Assembly: GCA_940671915.1 (NCBI GenBank)
Contig: CALNVZ010000070.1
Span: 24,189-88,188, forward strand
Direction of reading: 5' to 3'
Source: Paracentrotus lividus
Taxonomy: Eukaryota > Echinodermata > Echinoidea > Camarodonta > Echinidae
DNA length: 64,000 bases
Shown: positions 22,221 through 35,700 of the stretch, piece after piece
How the letters are laid out: each line of letters starts with the position of its first letter
Position numbering within the stretch: position 1 is the stretch's first letter
Notes under the pieces: generated by a model
Databases searched by the model: none
The model's input: only the letters and a program-made list of their open reading frames with translations
Told to the model about the DNA's origin: nothing
Translations under genes and position numbers: made by a program

Positions 22221-22316
22221 TTTTATAGGCTCTCGCGGGCACCTCCCAACCTGCTATGACCGCTCGGCTACGCCTCGGGTCATAGCAGGTTGGGAGGTCC
22301 CCTTGAGCCTATAAAA
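22221..22316. repeat. Strong two-part hairpin beside the piggyBac-like element
   Basis: The outer arm TTTTATAGGCTC (22221-22232) pairs exactly with GAGCCTATAAAA (22305-22316). The inner 21-base arm 22241-22261 (CCTCCCAACCTGCTATGACC core) pairs exactly with 22278-22298. The inner gap is 16 bases. It lies 18 bases outside the right TTAA, so it is not part of that element. Confidence 0.9.
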
Positions 22317-22447
22317 TGGAAATTAAAAATAATTTTACATGAAGAGAGAATGGGAAAGGTAGTTTACAAAAGATATTATTTTAAAGCCATAATTATGATT
22401 ACAAATATTGTCTTTGTGGTTGAATTAGAGGAGGATTACGTAAGACA

Positions 22448-22451
22448 CTTA

Positions 22452-22484
<33 letters not shown>

Positions 22485-22490
22485 CATACA
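22448..22490. repeat. (TTA)n microsatellite
   Basis: About 13 TTA units. Confidence 0.9.
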
Positions 22491-22857
22491 TTTTGTAAAT
22501 CAAAACCCTAATAGCTAAAGTGCCAAAATCAAATTATGCAAGGATCCTGATTGGTTACTATCCATTGTGGTGTTCAACATCTCAGATAATATTAGACTCT
22601 GAGAGTGTCTTATAAAAAAAAATATACTCTAAAACAATGGTAATAGTAATAATTTAACACCTGAAAGACAGGGGCTAGCCAGCTTCCACGGGTAATTTGA
22701 CACCATGAATGCATACCCAGTAACAGGTGGTTTTCACCACCTTATTTTTACGACCACTACCACACCTTATGTAATGCCTTGTATCTTCCACCCATCGCCC
22801 CATCTGGTAAAGTCAATAAATCTCACTTTCCCTAGCCAGATTCGCGACATACAAGTA

Positions 22858-22920
22858 TGCGTGTGGGTGTGTGTGTGTGTGTCTGTGTGGGTGGATATTG
22901 TGTGTGTGTATGTGTGTGCA
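22858..22920. repeat. (GT)n-rich microsatellite
   Basis: Imperfect GT dinucleotide runs, just upstream of the foldback end at 22953. Confidence 0.85.
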
Positions 22921-22952
22921 TAAAGCACTGTATGAATGGAAAGTGAATGAAT

Positions 22953-23027
22953 CGTAACAGGACATCTCCCCCGGAGGACAACTCCCTCGGGGACAACTCC
23001 CGGAGGACAGCTCCCCCGGAGGACAGG
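22953..23027. mobile_element. FB2: left end of a foldback element
   Basis: CGTAACAGGACATC followed by four to five minisatellite units (CTCCCCCGGAGGACAA type), the same terminus as FB1 and FB3. The eight bases before it are GAATGAAT. No matching right end lies nearby. The best candidate is the end at 50295, followed by TAATGAAT. Confidence 0.75.
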
Positions 23028-23188
23028 AGATCATTGTAGTGTTATAGGTAACAATCGGATTAGTGAGGTATTACGTAACATTTCGTAGAAATTGCCTGTC
23101 GTAAAAAAGATGCGGGTACGAAATTAACGTTGATGATGAAGGTGACTTTCAGGGACCTCAAGAAAATGCGGGTAGTAAACAAAGTTTA
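23028..23188. repeat. Inner domain of FB2, inverted copy of 48,103-48,270
   Basis: ATCATTGTAGTGTTATAGG onward to AAACAAAGTTTATTG is the reverse complement of the segment immediately left of the foldback array at 48,275, including AACGTTGATGATGAAGGTGA. This makes a widely spaced inverted repeat about 25 kb apart. Confidence 0.85.
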
Positions 23189-23189
23189 T

Positions 23190-24030
23190 TGAATAGCAGA
23201 CACTGGTCATAATGACGTCATAAATTGGTCGTAAACTGGTAAAACTGGTCGTAAACTGACAAACGATATGATATGACCACATTATGACGTGATTTTGACG
23301 TCATTTATTGACCAATATACGACAATTTAATTTGCATTATTTATATGACCAGATTATGACGTGAATATGACGTCATGTATTGACCAATCTACGACGAGCT
23401 AATTTACAATTTATATGACCAGATAATAACGTAATTATGACGTCATTTATTGACCAATCTACGACTAGTAAATTTGAAATTTCGTATGACCAGATTATGA
23501 CGTAATTATGACGTTATTTATTGACCAATCTATGACGAGTAAATTTGAAATTTTGTATGACCAGATTATGACGNNNNNNNNNNNNNNNNNNNNNNNNNGT
23601 ATTGACAATAATTACGTCATTTATTGGACATCTACGACGAGCTAATTACAATTTATATGACCAGATACAACGTTAAATTATGACGTCATTTATTGACCAT
23701 CTACGACGAGGCTAAATTACAAATTTATATGAACCCAGATTTAACGTAATTATGACGTCATTTATTTGACCAATTCTACGACGAGAATTTAATTTGTGAT
23801 GGACCAGATATGACTAATTATTACGTCATTTTATGACCAATCTTCGGACGGTAATTGCAATAATATTGACACACATCTATGACCGTATCTACTTTCTCTT
23901 ACAACTACGGAACACTAAATATGGCATTTTTGATATGACCAGATATAATGACGGTGACTATGACCTCATGTATTGACCAATCTACGACGAGCTAATTTAC
24001 AATTTATATGAACCAGGATAACGTAAATTT
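23190..24030. repeat. Satellite, about 70-bp unit, rich in TGACGTCA
   Basis: Tandem units TATGACCAGATTATGACG, then TAATTATGACGTCATTTATTG, then ACCAATCTACGACGAG, then TAATTTACAATT. About eleven units are recognisable. It is interrupted by 25 unknown bases (23574-23598), after which units lose or gain single bases, consistent with poor sequence quality. Nearly every unit has one TGACGTCA palindrome. Confidence 0.85.
23574..23598. other. Assembly gap (25 N)
   Basis: A fixed-length N block inside the 70-bp satellite. The true distance is unknown and sequence quality drops immediately after it. Confidence 0.99.
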
Positions 24031-24930
24031 ATGACTCGGAACCATTTACTTGGACCATTGACAACCAGTAAAGAACAAGTGGTGATGCTGCCTCCGCCCA
24101 ATTGTGCTTCCATTGAGGAACCCAATGATTTAAAAAGCAAAACAGGCGAAGAGGAACCGCAAATTACAAATATGCCTGAGTCGCGCCCCTCCCCAAAGGA
24201 GGATATAAAATAATATATATGTTATATTGGGACCGTTATTTTGGGAATCAAATGATATTCACGCAAAAAAGATAATTTATGAACCCTATCAAACATAAAA
24301 GATTTAATTGGTATTCAGTTGTAGCCCTCCTCCCCCCGCCCAAAAAAAAAAAAAATATAAATAACATAAAATAAAGGATATGATGAATAAAATAAAAATA
24401 ATAAATAAATATATAAATTACTCATCCCTCTTCCTGCGCATATTTCATAATATTTTTGCATTTTTTTCCTTTATTATTTTAATTATTTTTTGGGGAGGCG
24501 GGGGCGGAGGGAGCCCCATCATAAAATAGCTGATACAGCAAGTTAGCGATATAAAAGGGCTGGTTAAGGATACATAATTGCTGTTGAACTACTATATAGG
24601 GGCAATATATTTCACCCCCATCTAAAGCATCCTCTCCCCGCCACTCCATCCCCCTCCACAAAAAAAGAGGATAATTAATAAATAATAATAATATCTGCAC
24701 GTGAAAGTACTGTGAAGAAATATATTCATGCTATTTGTAACGAAAGTAGATTGATTATTGTAATAGCTTGTTCTTGGGCTATCCCGACAATCAAATTATG
24801 TAAACCCCAGCAAGGGGCAGAATGCATTGTGCCAGATTAGTTTCAATTCCTCCACTCACACGTTTTTTCATCATCTATTCCATTGTAGTTCCCATATTGG
24901 GCTCGAGTCACTGGTTTCGCCTCCTCGCCC
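24031..24930. other. AT-rich stretch, no gene seen
   Basis: Short frames near 24031-24213 and 24479-24700 have no recognised motif. Homopolymer runs occur near 24343-24355. Confidence 0.45.
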
Positions 24931-26430
24931 CGATACACCGCACAGACTCTTAACATATCAAACCAACCAAAACAAACAACCACATAACGTATCAACACCT
25001 CACCAAGACACAATCCCCAACCCCACACACAACACAGCACAATACACCAACACCTCACCAACCCATCGGTACAAACACCACAAAACACCAACACAGCCCC
25101 CACACCCACTTCAACACAGAACTTTCTCCTCTCTAAAATCACCACAACATGACACAGAAATCAATCACAAAGCAAACCAACCCACAACCCACAAACACTA
25201 ACCCCACACTACAACCCACGAACACACGACAGCCTAAGACATCTACCCCCAAACCATCCAAAACAACACAACCACCACCCCAATCCTATTCACCACAAAA
25301 CCACCCCAACACAACCACAAACACCACCACACCCACAACCCCAAACACCCAACAACAACACCAACCACACCAAAGAAACACCACCAACACAACCAACCCA
25401 ACCAACCAAACCCAAATCCAAGCCTCCAGCTCACTATCCAAAGGCACACACCACCACCAACACTCACCACCAACCACCTCAACAAACCATCTCACCTACA
25501 TGCAGTCACCCACCACACACTACGAAAGATTCACAACACCTCAACTCAAGCGACCTCCCACACAACATCATTCATAACTCGCGAAGCTTCCACCTCACCC
25601 ACTCCCACCCTCCCTACAAAACACTTAGAAGAACAACCGAAACTACCACAAACCACACACAGAACTTCCATGATCATCCCACAACTCATGAACTATAAAT
25701 AAGACTTATCCTTAGTCACTGCTACCCACCCATAACCACAACCAACCAAACACAGGAGCGCATACCGAAACACCTCACAATACTAACCTTGCTTAAAAAC
25801 AACCAACCCATATGCCCCAGCCACGCACATCAAAACACCACAACATAATAACATCAATAATCAACACTTATATGGCCCCCCTGCCCGCAAATATAATACT
25901 CTTATATCATTTCTATTATTCATTATTATAAACAACAAACAAAACACCCAATAAACAACAAACACAACAACATCAACCATACATAAAAAACACTATCCAA
26001 TCCCACCCAAACAACAGACATAACATCCAAACATCAAAACCAACCACCGTACCACTATTAATCCTTACAACCACCCAATCATCCGTTAGCACAACCCAAA
26101 CCCCACACAATATACGGGCTCCACTCCTACGAAGAGGATCAACAAAACCTTTATAACACAACAAAACCCACCCACCAGCGAGAACACCACTCCCAACCCA
26201 CCCCACAAACTACGTTTTCTCAACACCCCCACCTCAAACAACTCAACCACTCACTAGCAACACACCGACCAACTAAAACTCAAAATATTCATCATAACTC
26301 ATATAACTAACACATAAAAGGCAAGCACAAATCCCAAAATGATGGGACTAACACAAACCACAACCCATAAACAACCACCTAACCACCGCAAACCCACCAC
26401 CACCAACAAACTAGACAAACCTAACTTGGT
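24930..26430. repeat. Nearly G-free A/C-rich block
   Basis: About 1.5 kb with a vocabulary of AACC, CACA and CCAAC and very few G on the plus strand. It has no period that I can fix. Long open frames on both strands (for example 25149-25577) are a consequence of lacking TAG/TGA and are threonine/proline/asparagine-rich low-complexity, not genes. It adjoins the noisy copy of the duplicated locus, so a sequencing artefact is possible. Confidence 0.75.
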
Positions 26431-26899
26431 CTGATCCAAAACACAAAACAGACTACAAACACAGCCATCAAACACTGCACACCAAGGTTAATTGCGATAG
26501 CGCAGTGCAGATGTGTAGCGCACACACACTAGATTCTTGATTTTCGTGTTGACCGAGGGCAGTGTATTGCTAGCTGCAAACATACAGGTAAAATCACTCG
26601 ACTCAGTATGTCACCTTCTTGAAGTGAAGGTAAAGACAGAAATTGTAGTATTCAACTAGATTCTTGTAGCATTTTCATCTGTGAAAATCGCTATATTCAT
26701 GATTCATCTCTTGTTCAAATTGCTGCTTCAAAAATTTCTTCTGGCCAGATGCAGGCCAGTTGACATTGTGAATTCAAGAATGTGAACCCAATATACACCT
26801 ACATCTGCGTATTGTTGTAGTGAGCACGCACGGTGAGGCAGACGATTATGTTTGTAGATGGGCGGGTTGGTATGTCCGCACCGCGTCCGGCTGTCCGCG

Positions 26900-28022
26900 A
26901 CCACTTAACAAAAATAACTCTTGCTTGTTTCGTCTTCAGATTTAAGGCCAAATACATGCTTATCTTTCATCTCGCTAGAATATTTTCTAAACATTTTGTT
27001 TCCAAATACTACAAAAGATTGCTCATGTAAATTCTCAAATGGCTAGTCAAAATCATTTATTTACCTGAAATGAATGAGGGGTTGGGCTAACCATATACAA
27101 TAGTATTATTTACCCACTTGAATATATTTGTAATGTGCTTGGGGAAACCTTTCAAGTTCATAACTTGATAAGCTTGGAGTATTGCATAAGAAGGCAGTAC
27201 GAACTAAACTAATTCTCATTATATACATCCGACGTTTCTCCGTTTATTTCCATCGTCTGAAAAGTTGCCACTAGTGAAACTTGTGTGTGTTCCAAATTGT
27301 GTACTGCTTTTATGTCAAAACTGCAATTCAATTCTCATGAGTGTACGTTGCACAAAGTTATTTCATTAAGAATTCTCAAATTCATAACTATAATACCGTC
27401 AAAGGGGTCTTATTCACTCAGCCTTTGCAAGAACAAATGTCACTCTGACCTCCTTTCATTATATCCTGCCATTAAAGGCATGCGAAAGCGTTTGCCTGTT
27501 GAAAATAAAAAGAAATAGTACAACTCTTTCTATGTTTTCAAAAAGTTATCCAAAACTACTCATTGAAAGATTATGATTGATCTCTTCCTTCAATTTGTAT
27601 TCTAATATTGTTAAATTTAAACTAAGGACCTACTCATCAATTGACAGCTGTGTAGTGCACTGTGTTGTCTGTGTCGCATGTTCTGCTGTTTGCCCATACG
27701 TGTGTCTCTTGTAAATTTAAGATATACTGTTTAGCCTCAACATTTTTTACCTTAAATATTCATGCTTTATGTATCGCTGTTTACATGTTTTGATTGTAGA
27801 TTAGTGTTCCTTCGTTATATATCATGTAAGATTAATGAATTAACTCCGGCCCCGCTAACAAGCCTAGGCTTCCAAAGCGGTCCTAAAATGCATTTCGATC
27901 TGATGATGTACTCTAATTTGACTAGCTGCTAATGTACTCATTATATATCTTTATATACACATGATGTATATCAATATGATTGTATTGTGATGATTTGGTT
28001 TTAAATAAACTTGAACTTGAAC
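26900..28022 (+). pseudogene. Non-LTR retrotransposon 3' end (noisy copy)
   Basis: Copy of the fragment at 42,370-43,475. 27285-27518 reads part of the C-terminal linker (SKLQFNSHECTLHK, HSDLLSLYPAIKGMRKRLP), and the 3' end is AAATAAACTTGAACTTGAAC at 28003-28022. It is broken by frameshifts, some probably sequencing errors. Confidence 0.65.
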
Positions 28023-28604
28023 TAGCATTTCGTCCAGAGACACACACCTGTCCGGAACCATACAATAAACGGGTATATTTCCATTAAGATACCCTCATGT
28101 TTGCCCTAATACATTTTGTTCAAAGAGAGTAACATCTACCAATATTATGTTAATACAATACGAACTTGTAGCAATTTGCAGCCATAAAATAAGAGTAATT
28201 TTAGATATTTTAGTTTTGATGAATTGAAAACATGAATTGAAAGTTTTAACGTTTCTACTTACAAGAAGTTAATCTAGATCCTAGATCTACGCTCACGACG
28301 CAGTTATAGCTGATTAGACTAATGATCCGTGAGAGCGCATAAGAGAGAGAGAACAGTTGTAAGACATCCAGAGATCAGAGACTAGAAATGAAAGTAGTGG
28401 GCATTAAGATGCGAATTGTAATTAATACTGACGAAATTATTTATAATTTCTTCAAGAATTAGTAAACAGTGCGAAAGAAAATCATGGAGGCTTTCCACCA
28501 TAAATAGGAAGCAACCATATACCACCCCTGGCTGTAGTTCATGCATGTGGCGAGCTTCCATAAGTTCACTTTCAAGATTTAATTTAGCGATCTAAAAACT
28601 GATA

Positions 28605-29245
28605 AAAATACAACCAATCATTTAAAGTTAAAAAATTTCGAATTCAGTATTCTTGGCGCTTTGAATAAGTTGATCAAACCCAAATTTGGCACGGTATGGG
28701 ACTATGGGGCTTTTAAATGCTCTAATTCTTATATCTCGCACTTTTTGCCAATTTTTTAGCTAATGTAATTGTTCCATGGCTCTACTCCAACCAAACTTGT
28801 ATAATATCTTCTATAACGAATGCATTTTCTCCTCACAAAAACGACGCGGGAAAACCAGGACGTCACTCCGTAAACAGGACAAGCGGTTCAACTTTAAGTC
28901 ATAATTAAACAAAATATTCAAACCAATTTTTTCGATTAGCAAGGTGGCTATTAATTATACTAGAATAATATAGAATCCAATTCATAACTCAAAATTGTGA
29001 TAAGCCATTTCAAATTTCACAGGTTTAAGCAATGTTTTCCTGCCTCAAATATGCATGTCCATTTGCGTGTCAACTCCGTAACCCATGATTATGAATTATT
29101 TCAATATTTCTCATTAATTAAGAGGATCACTATAAAAAAAAAAATATCATTTTAAAAGAGGGTTACATTCAGCTTTGTCTGAAACCATTTCTTATAGTAA
29201 ATGCCTCTGAATGTCACTCCCGTTAACCTTGAACTGCCCATGAGT
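28605..29245. repeat. Second copy of the 700-bp interspersed repeat
   Basis: Same order of blocks as 10,926-11,620 and 44,025-44,640, with extra single-base insertions. Confidence 0.8.
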
Positions 29246-30344
29246 AGATCCATTTTATGAAACTATCTATTTTTTTTTTAAAGCCGGTTTTTTTTTTTTT
29301 TTAATTCGCTATTTTAGCTCTGCGTATTTTTTTTATTACACATTACAATGTAATAAGCAATATTTTACCGTTTTAATATTATCTCTACAAGTTAGCAACA
29401 ACAATATCACCATCGTCAGCTGATTCATTTACATAACAGAAATTAATTTGTACAATGAGTATGTTTCATCCAACATGGTGAGATGTTAATCATTAACAAT
29501 TATTGGTAGCTCAGGTATTTCTTGTTTATATTGCATTATATACATTGTAACTTATACTGGTCTTATGCATGATTAACCTGTCTCAATGCGTAGTTAGTTG
29601 CTCATTTTGAGTCAGCGTCAGTTTCTTTTTGACTGACACTTAACACCCATACATCTCTGGACATCAGTATTTTATACATTACATCCGATAAATTCAATGC
29701 TGAAATATCTACATATATAATATATATATACCTGTATTATAATAATAAAATATTATATAAAGCAGATATTTTTTTTTAACTTGTTATTCCTTTGACTTCT
29801 TTTATTTCCTTGACCTTCAATACTATTATGTAGCCCAAAAACATTATTTCAAAGGATTTTTTTTTTGGGTGGGGGCGGGGGGGGTGAGGAGCGGTTTGTT
29901 ATTGTTTTTTTTTTTTTTATTTTTTTGGTTTATTGAAATATCGATATTGTTGCCACAGTATATTGGCAATCTTCTATATGTATTAATCCTGTAAATGAAG
30001 TTCCTAATTTTATGTGTCTAGTACTTTTTTCACATTGTTTATTGCAATCGCATGAGAGGTGGTTATTGTCTCTTGAAAAAGTCCTTGGTCCTGGCAGTCA
30101 CCTTGGCTGTAAAGCGAAATCATATGAAACTTAAAAACAAAGTATATTACCCAAACGTTTTAATTGTATTCTTTGTCATTTGCGCGACCAAGGCGGTCAA
30201 ATAATCATTACTGGGCAATAATCATGCTCATATCAACTTAAAAGAAATTCATAGACGTTGTAATTAATTAAAATAAAGACCTTTAGAGCACCGTGATGGT
30301 AGACATGATTTATGACATCCTCGTTACTGCGTCAGAAGTAGTTA

Positions 30345-30975
30345 TATAGACGTCGTTTAAGACGTCATCGTCGACCAAAAAAAGACGTCATAATCACATT
30401 CAATTTATGACAATCTAAACCGACGTCTTGCGGTTGTGGCAATTAGTTGTCGTAATGTAAGACGTCCAATTTCTGACGTCAAAAACAGAGTTGAGGCATG
30501 GAAGAAAAAAAGGACCACGCTCTAAATAGGGACGTTATTTTACCAGTTTTTGCTATCAGGATTGTCATATAGACGTCATTGTCGAACCATAAAAAGATCG
30601 TCAATAATACTCTCAATTATGACCACTCTAAGACGTCTTGCGTGCGTGCAAGTTTGTCGTCATGAATGACGTCATAATTTCTGATCAAATCAAAACGCTG
30701 GAGAGGAAGGAAAAAAAAAGACGCTGTTAAAATGACGTTAATTTTTTACCAGTTTTTGCATCAGGATATATGTCATATAGACTCGTTAAGGACGTCATTG
30801 TCGGACCAAAATAAGACGTTCCATAATCACGTCAAATTTATTGACCATCTAAAGGACGTCTTGCGTTTGGTGCAAGTATGTTCGTCATAAAGACGTCAAT
30901 TTGACGTCAAAAAGACGTTGAGCAAGGAAGAAAAAAGACCGTTAAATATGACGTTATTTTTACCAGTTTGCTATC
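30345..30975. repeat. GACGTC satellite, noisy copy
   Basis: Three degraded units of the roughly 200-bp repeat that is cleaner at 45,712-46,300. Confidence 0.8.
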
Positions 30976-31127
30976 AAGGAGTAAAAGATCGCAGGCTAGA
31001 CAAAAAAAAAGTATTTATTTCAAGGTCAACAACTTTGACAATTAGCACGAGGGATATACCGGAATAGACTTTCACAACAACCCATGAAAAATAGGTGTAG
31101 TAAAACAAAAGTTTGGAACGGGGACCC

Positions 31128-32140
31128 CCAGATCTTTGGGTAAGGGACTCCCACTAGAGCGAATCGAATCCATTATGGGACATCCCGGTCATGCGGCAAG
31201 ATGTGCTCTCAGGGACTTACGAAATGGATGGTACGAACATGCGTCCGATCTATGAACAGGGAGCAACCGATAAGGATGGGTTATACAGTGTGGTGATGAA
31301 AAACATCATTTAGCACTAGATAACTGTCATTCCCGCCATTTGTGTCGGCCGCATCCCGTCATTTTTACGCAGAATAGCCACATTGCGGCGTAGTGCGGTG
31401 TGACGGCGCTATTTCATTCGACAAATATGGGGCGTAATTTCAGGTAATGGGAGAGATGACAATCCCCATTTCTCAACAATTCTTTTAGCCACCTCAATTT
31501 AGCGGATGTGAGTTCTACAACGAAAACTTTTGGGAATGATCATAGAAAACCGTATTGAACCTGGCTTTTGATGTTTTGAGAAAGACTGAAATATGCAGAA
31601 CCATGGACGAAGGAGTGAGTGGCCCCAGATCTCTTGGCATATAGGACTCCGCATATGATAAGGTGATCGAATCCATGACATTCCCGCTTCATGCGGCAAG
31701 AGTGGCTCCCATAGCAGGACACGACAATGATGGTATACGGCACGATGCGTCTGATCATGAACAGGGGCAAGGAAACCGATAAGGATGGATACCAGTGGTG
31801 ATGAAAACATCATTCATTTAGGACTAGAATAACTGTCATAGGCCGCCATTTTGTCACCAATATCACGCGTTTTACCGCAGATTTTAGCCTATCATCTTGT
31901 GGAGCGTAGTGCGGGTCTTTACGGCCAGCGTTTGATCCAGCAAAATAATGGGGCGATATTCAGGTTAATAGGAGTCGATGACAATTCACCATTTCCTGAA
32001 ACAATGATCTTTTTAGCCAACTATAATTAGCGATTGTGAGTTCTACGTTGAAACTTTGTATGATGTATACTAAAACTGTATGCCTGCTTTTCGATGTTCT
32101 TGATAGGACTGATCGTACATTTACGGTCCATAGGCCGGTC
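31128..32140. repeat. Tandem 450-500 bp duplication, noisy copy
   Basis: Corresponds to 46,440-47,340. Frames here are not conserved between the two units or the two copies. Confidence 0.75.
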
Positions 32141-33574
32141 ATGGAAGGCAAGAGAGGGCGTGCGTCCTCCTGAACACCACAAGAAATCTTGAGATATTTT
32201 TGGTTCGTTTAATGTTTGTTTATGGGGAAGGGGAAGTAAAGGGTCATTAATTTATAACTATATCACGTTTTATCAAGACTTGTTAGGTTTGTAATATGAG
32301 TTAAAAACGTATCGATCAAGTTTAAACGGATATGGCGCCTCTACACAGAAACATTAACAGTACTAACTGTCACTCTGAGGCCGCTATATCCTAGTCCAAA
32401 ATATAATTTTGATATGGATATAGCACCATCCATGGTGCTATATATTTGTAATGTGTATATATTAATATAGCGGCCCTCGCAGTGACGAGTATTTTGTTTC
32501 CAATTAGTTACGTTAATCAAACATTGCAAACAGAAAAATCTATTAAAAAAAATCAAATTCATCTTTTTTTTTGTCCTCCTGAACACCACCAGAAATCTGA
32601 GATTTTTTTGCGGTTTCGTTATGTTTTTGTTTTATTGGGAGGGGAAGTAACATGAGGTTCATTAATTATAATATATCCATCCGTTTTTATCAGATCTTAC
32701 GGGTTTGTAATATGAGTAAAACCGTATCGCGATTCAAGTATTAATTCGGATATGTGCCCCTTCTTACAAAAGGACATAACAGTAACATCTGTCCACTCCG
32801 AGGGCGCTAATCCCTTAAGTCAATATAATTTTGATTGGATATAGGCACCTATCCATGGTGCTATTCAATTTGTTGTTTCATTAATACTATAGCGCCCTCT
32901 GAGTGAGAGTGTATTTTTGTTTCAAATTTACTTTAACGATCCCAACATTGGCAACCCGAGAAAAATTCTATTAAAAAAAAAAATCAAATTCCATTTTTTT
33001 TTTTTTTGCATTTGATATTTTTTTTTAAATTAAATTTAGGATAAAAAAATAAACGTGTCACTCGCAGGGCGCATATATATATAAAACAAACAAGGTAAAT
33101 AGCATCATAGGATGGTGCTGATTATCCAATCAAATTGTATTTTGACTAGGATTATGAAGTTTATACAGCGACGTGTACGTATCGTATGGGCGAAACTCGA
33201 AACACCTTGCTCAGTTGCGCGGCGGTCAGATTGGCCACGTACCGGCTCCTACACCGGCGTTCTATATAGTGCATGACAGTCAAAGTGGTTTGGACCCTTG
33301 AATCTTACCTTTAACATACATGGTCAATTGAAACTTTGTTTTGCTAACCCTGGATCTTCTAGGGGGTTCCCTGTAAGTCCAACCTTCAATAAAACTTGTA
33401 ACTAACCCGCATCTCTTTGAGGGTCCCTGAAAGTCACCTTCATCATCCAACGTTAATTTCGTAACGCCGCATTTTTTTACGATCAGGCCAATTCTAACGA
33501 AATGTTACGTAAATACACTCCACTAATCCATTGTTTACCTATCAACACTCTACGAATGATCTTGTTGAGGCACA

Positions 33575-35700
33575 ACTCCTCGAAGACATCCCTCCCCGCA
33601 GGATATTCTTCTCCCCGAGGACAGGGTCCCCCCAAGGACAACTCTCCCCAGGGAGGACAATTCTCCCCCCGATGAAAACTCCTCCGGAGGGACCAAAATC
33701 CCCACAGAGCGACGACTCCCCTGATTGAAACAACTCCCCGGAGACAAAACTTCCCCTGGAGGGGACAACTGCCCCGCAGGACAAGTCCCCTGGAGCGAAA
33801 CAAACTCAACCATTCCGGAGAACAGATCAACATGCAACCATTAACCTTTTTGCTCCATTTGCGACTTTTTTTTTTATTTTTTTTTTTTTGGACAAAAAAT
33901 CCTTTCTGGAAATACAAATGTTGGCAATTTTTTTCCGGCCAAGGGTGTTAAAGTGGCCAAGCTGTATGTAGAGGCGCAGCTGCTATTGGAACCGAATTTA
34001 TCTTCAAAACGAGAAAGCTGTATCAACTTTCAAATTTAAATCACACATAGGAAGTGATCTGATTAGATTTTAGGAGTATGTAAGGTCAATGTTCAGGCCC
34101 GTTAACCAGGATTTTTTGCTGTGGGTTCGAAATTTAAAAACCTTTGAAAGCATCTGATTGATTTTGAGAGGCGAAGCGCGACGTCAAAAAATTTTGACTT
34201 TAAAATGGACCCGAAGAGCGGTATATTTTTCTTTAATGGGTTTTTGCTGTTGTTATTCTTATTACAAACCCTGGACCATCGCCTTCTTTAACCCCCAAAG
34301 AAAAAAGAAGAACAAGAACAAAAAGGAATTACGAGCGCCGAACTATTAATGATGATTTTTGAGGCGCCGAAAGCGTCAAGAGTGGAAACTTATATTTCGC
34401 ACCTTTCTTCAATAACCAAAATTACATGTACATAATTGATACACGGTTTTGTGTTGTTTTGTTTGCTTGTTTCAACACAAATGTTTAGATATAAATATTT
34501 TCATCGATAAGTAAGACTGGAAAAGATTGATATGCCGAGATGTTTTCATTTCATCTACATCGTGGAATATTCTCATACCAACACTAGCTTGCCAACTAAC
34601 ACCCTCTTATGGATGGCGAACACAACGGCATGAAGCAAAGCGTGCAAGTGCCATACTTAATGAACACACACCATTTCAGATTATGGAATAAATTCGTTAT
34701 TTTGGATAAATGAAAACAATTGTCCCTAAAATCTTAAACCTAATGACAATAGATTGTTACATCTATTCCTTGTAAAACTGACAAAACAAGTGCATGATGT
34801 TTATTTGAACTGATTTTGTGATTTTTTTTTTGACACCAAATAAGAAATTGTGTAAACTCGTTTAACTTTCCGCGCCTATTCAATTTGTTATGTGATGCAT
34901 TAAATTATAATAAAGCTTAATATCGTGGCCTCACCCCCGCCCCCCCCTTGCCTGAAACGACTAGAGGATATGTAGGCAACCGCACTTGTCTACTTTTCTT
35001 TACTCCTGTAGGCTTCATATTGTAATTCCCTATTTAGGCACCTTTCCTTTTTTCAAAATCTCTTTTAATTTCTTTTTGCATCTTCCATTAATTATTCCTT
35101 TTCTGAGTGGTCACATTTCGTGGGTGGCGGCGGACCTCTCGAATCTTGCCAAACCTAAACGACCTTTGAAGGAAAAGGAGTAGCCATTCAAGATCGGAAG
35201 GGTGGTTCCCCAGATGGATATGGATTAGCAATTATAACAAACAATACCCAAATCCCTGCTTGTCACTACAAAGGTTAACTCCATTCGAAAAGTACTGTAA
35301 TAATTGTAAACAGGAAGAAAACCAAATGGCTTTGAGGCACCAAAACTCAATATATAAAGCATAAAAGTGATCAAGGCCGAGAATATGTCCTCCGGGGGAG
35401 TTTGTTCCTTCGGCTGGCGACCTGTCCTTCCCGGGGAAGTATGTTACCTGTGGGAGGACGTTGTCCTCCAGGGAGTTCTATTCCTGGGGGAAAGTTGGTC
35501 CTCGTGGAGGCTGTCCCAAGGGGTAGGGAGCTATCCACGGGGGACCGTCCTTTGGGGGGGCGGGACCTGATTCCTTCCGGGGGAGATGCCTCTGCTGGGG
35601 GGAGGTTTGTCCCTCCGGGGAATTTGGCCTCCGGGGGGAGCTGTCTTTCCCGGGCGCGAGTTGCTGTCCCGGGGGAGTTGGGTCCTCCGGGGAATTTCCT
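33575..35700. mobile_element. Foldback core with both arms, noisy copy
   Basis: Left array about 33,575-33,800, core about 33,800-35,380, right array about 35,385-35,700, matching 48,275-50,295. At 35,763-35,890 a degraded equivalent of the miniature element FB3 follows, with its TTAGGG tract disrupted. Confidence 0.8.

Noticed and set aside
23190-24030. Possible CRISPR-like array because of regular about 70-bp repetition
   Set aside because: The whole unit is repeated without unique spacers, the context is eukaryotic and no cas genes are present; it is a satellite.
25149-25577. 142-codon threonine/proline-rich frame
   Set aside because: It lies in the G-free block where stops cannot easily occur; both strands are open and low-complexity.
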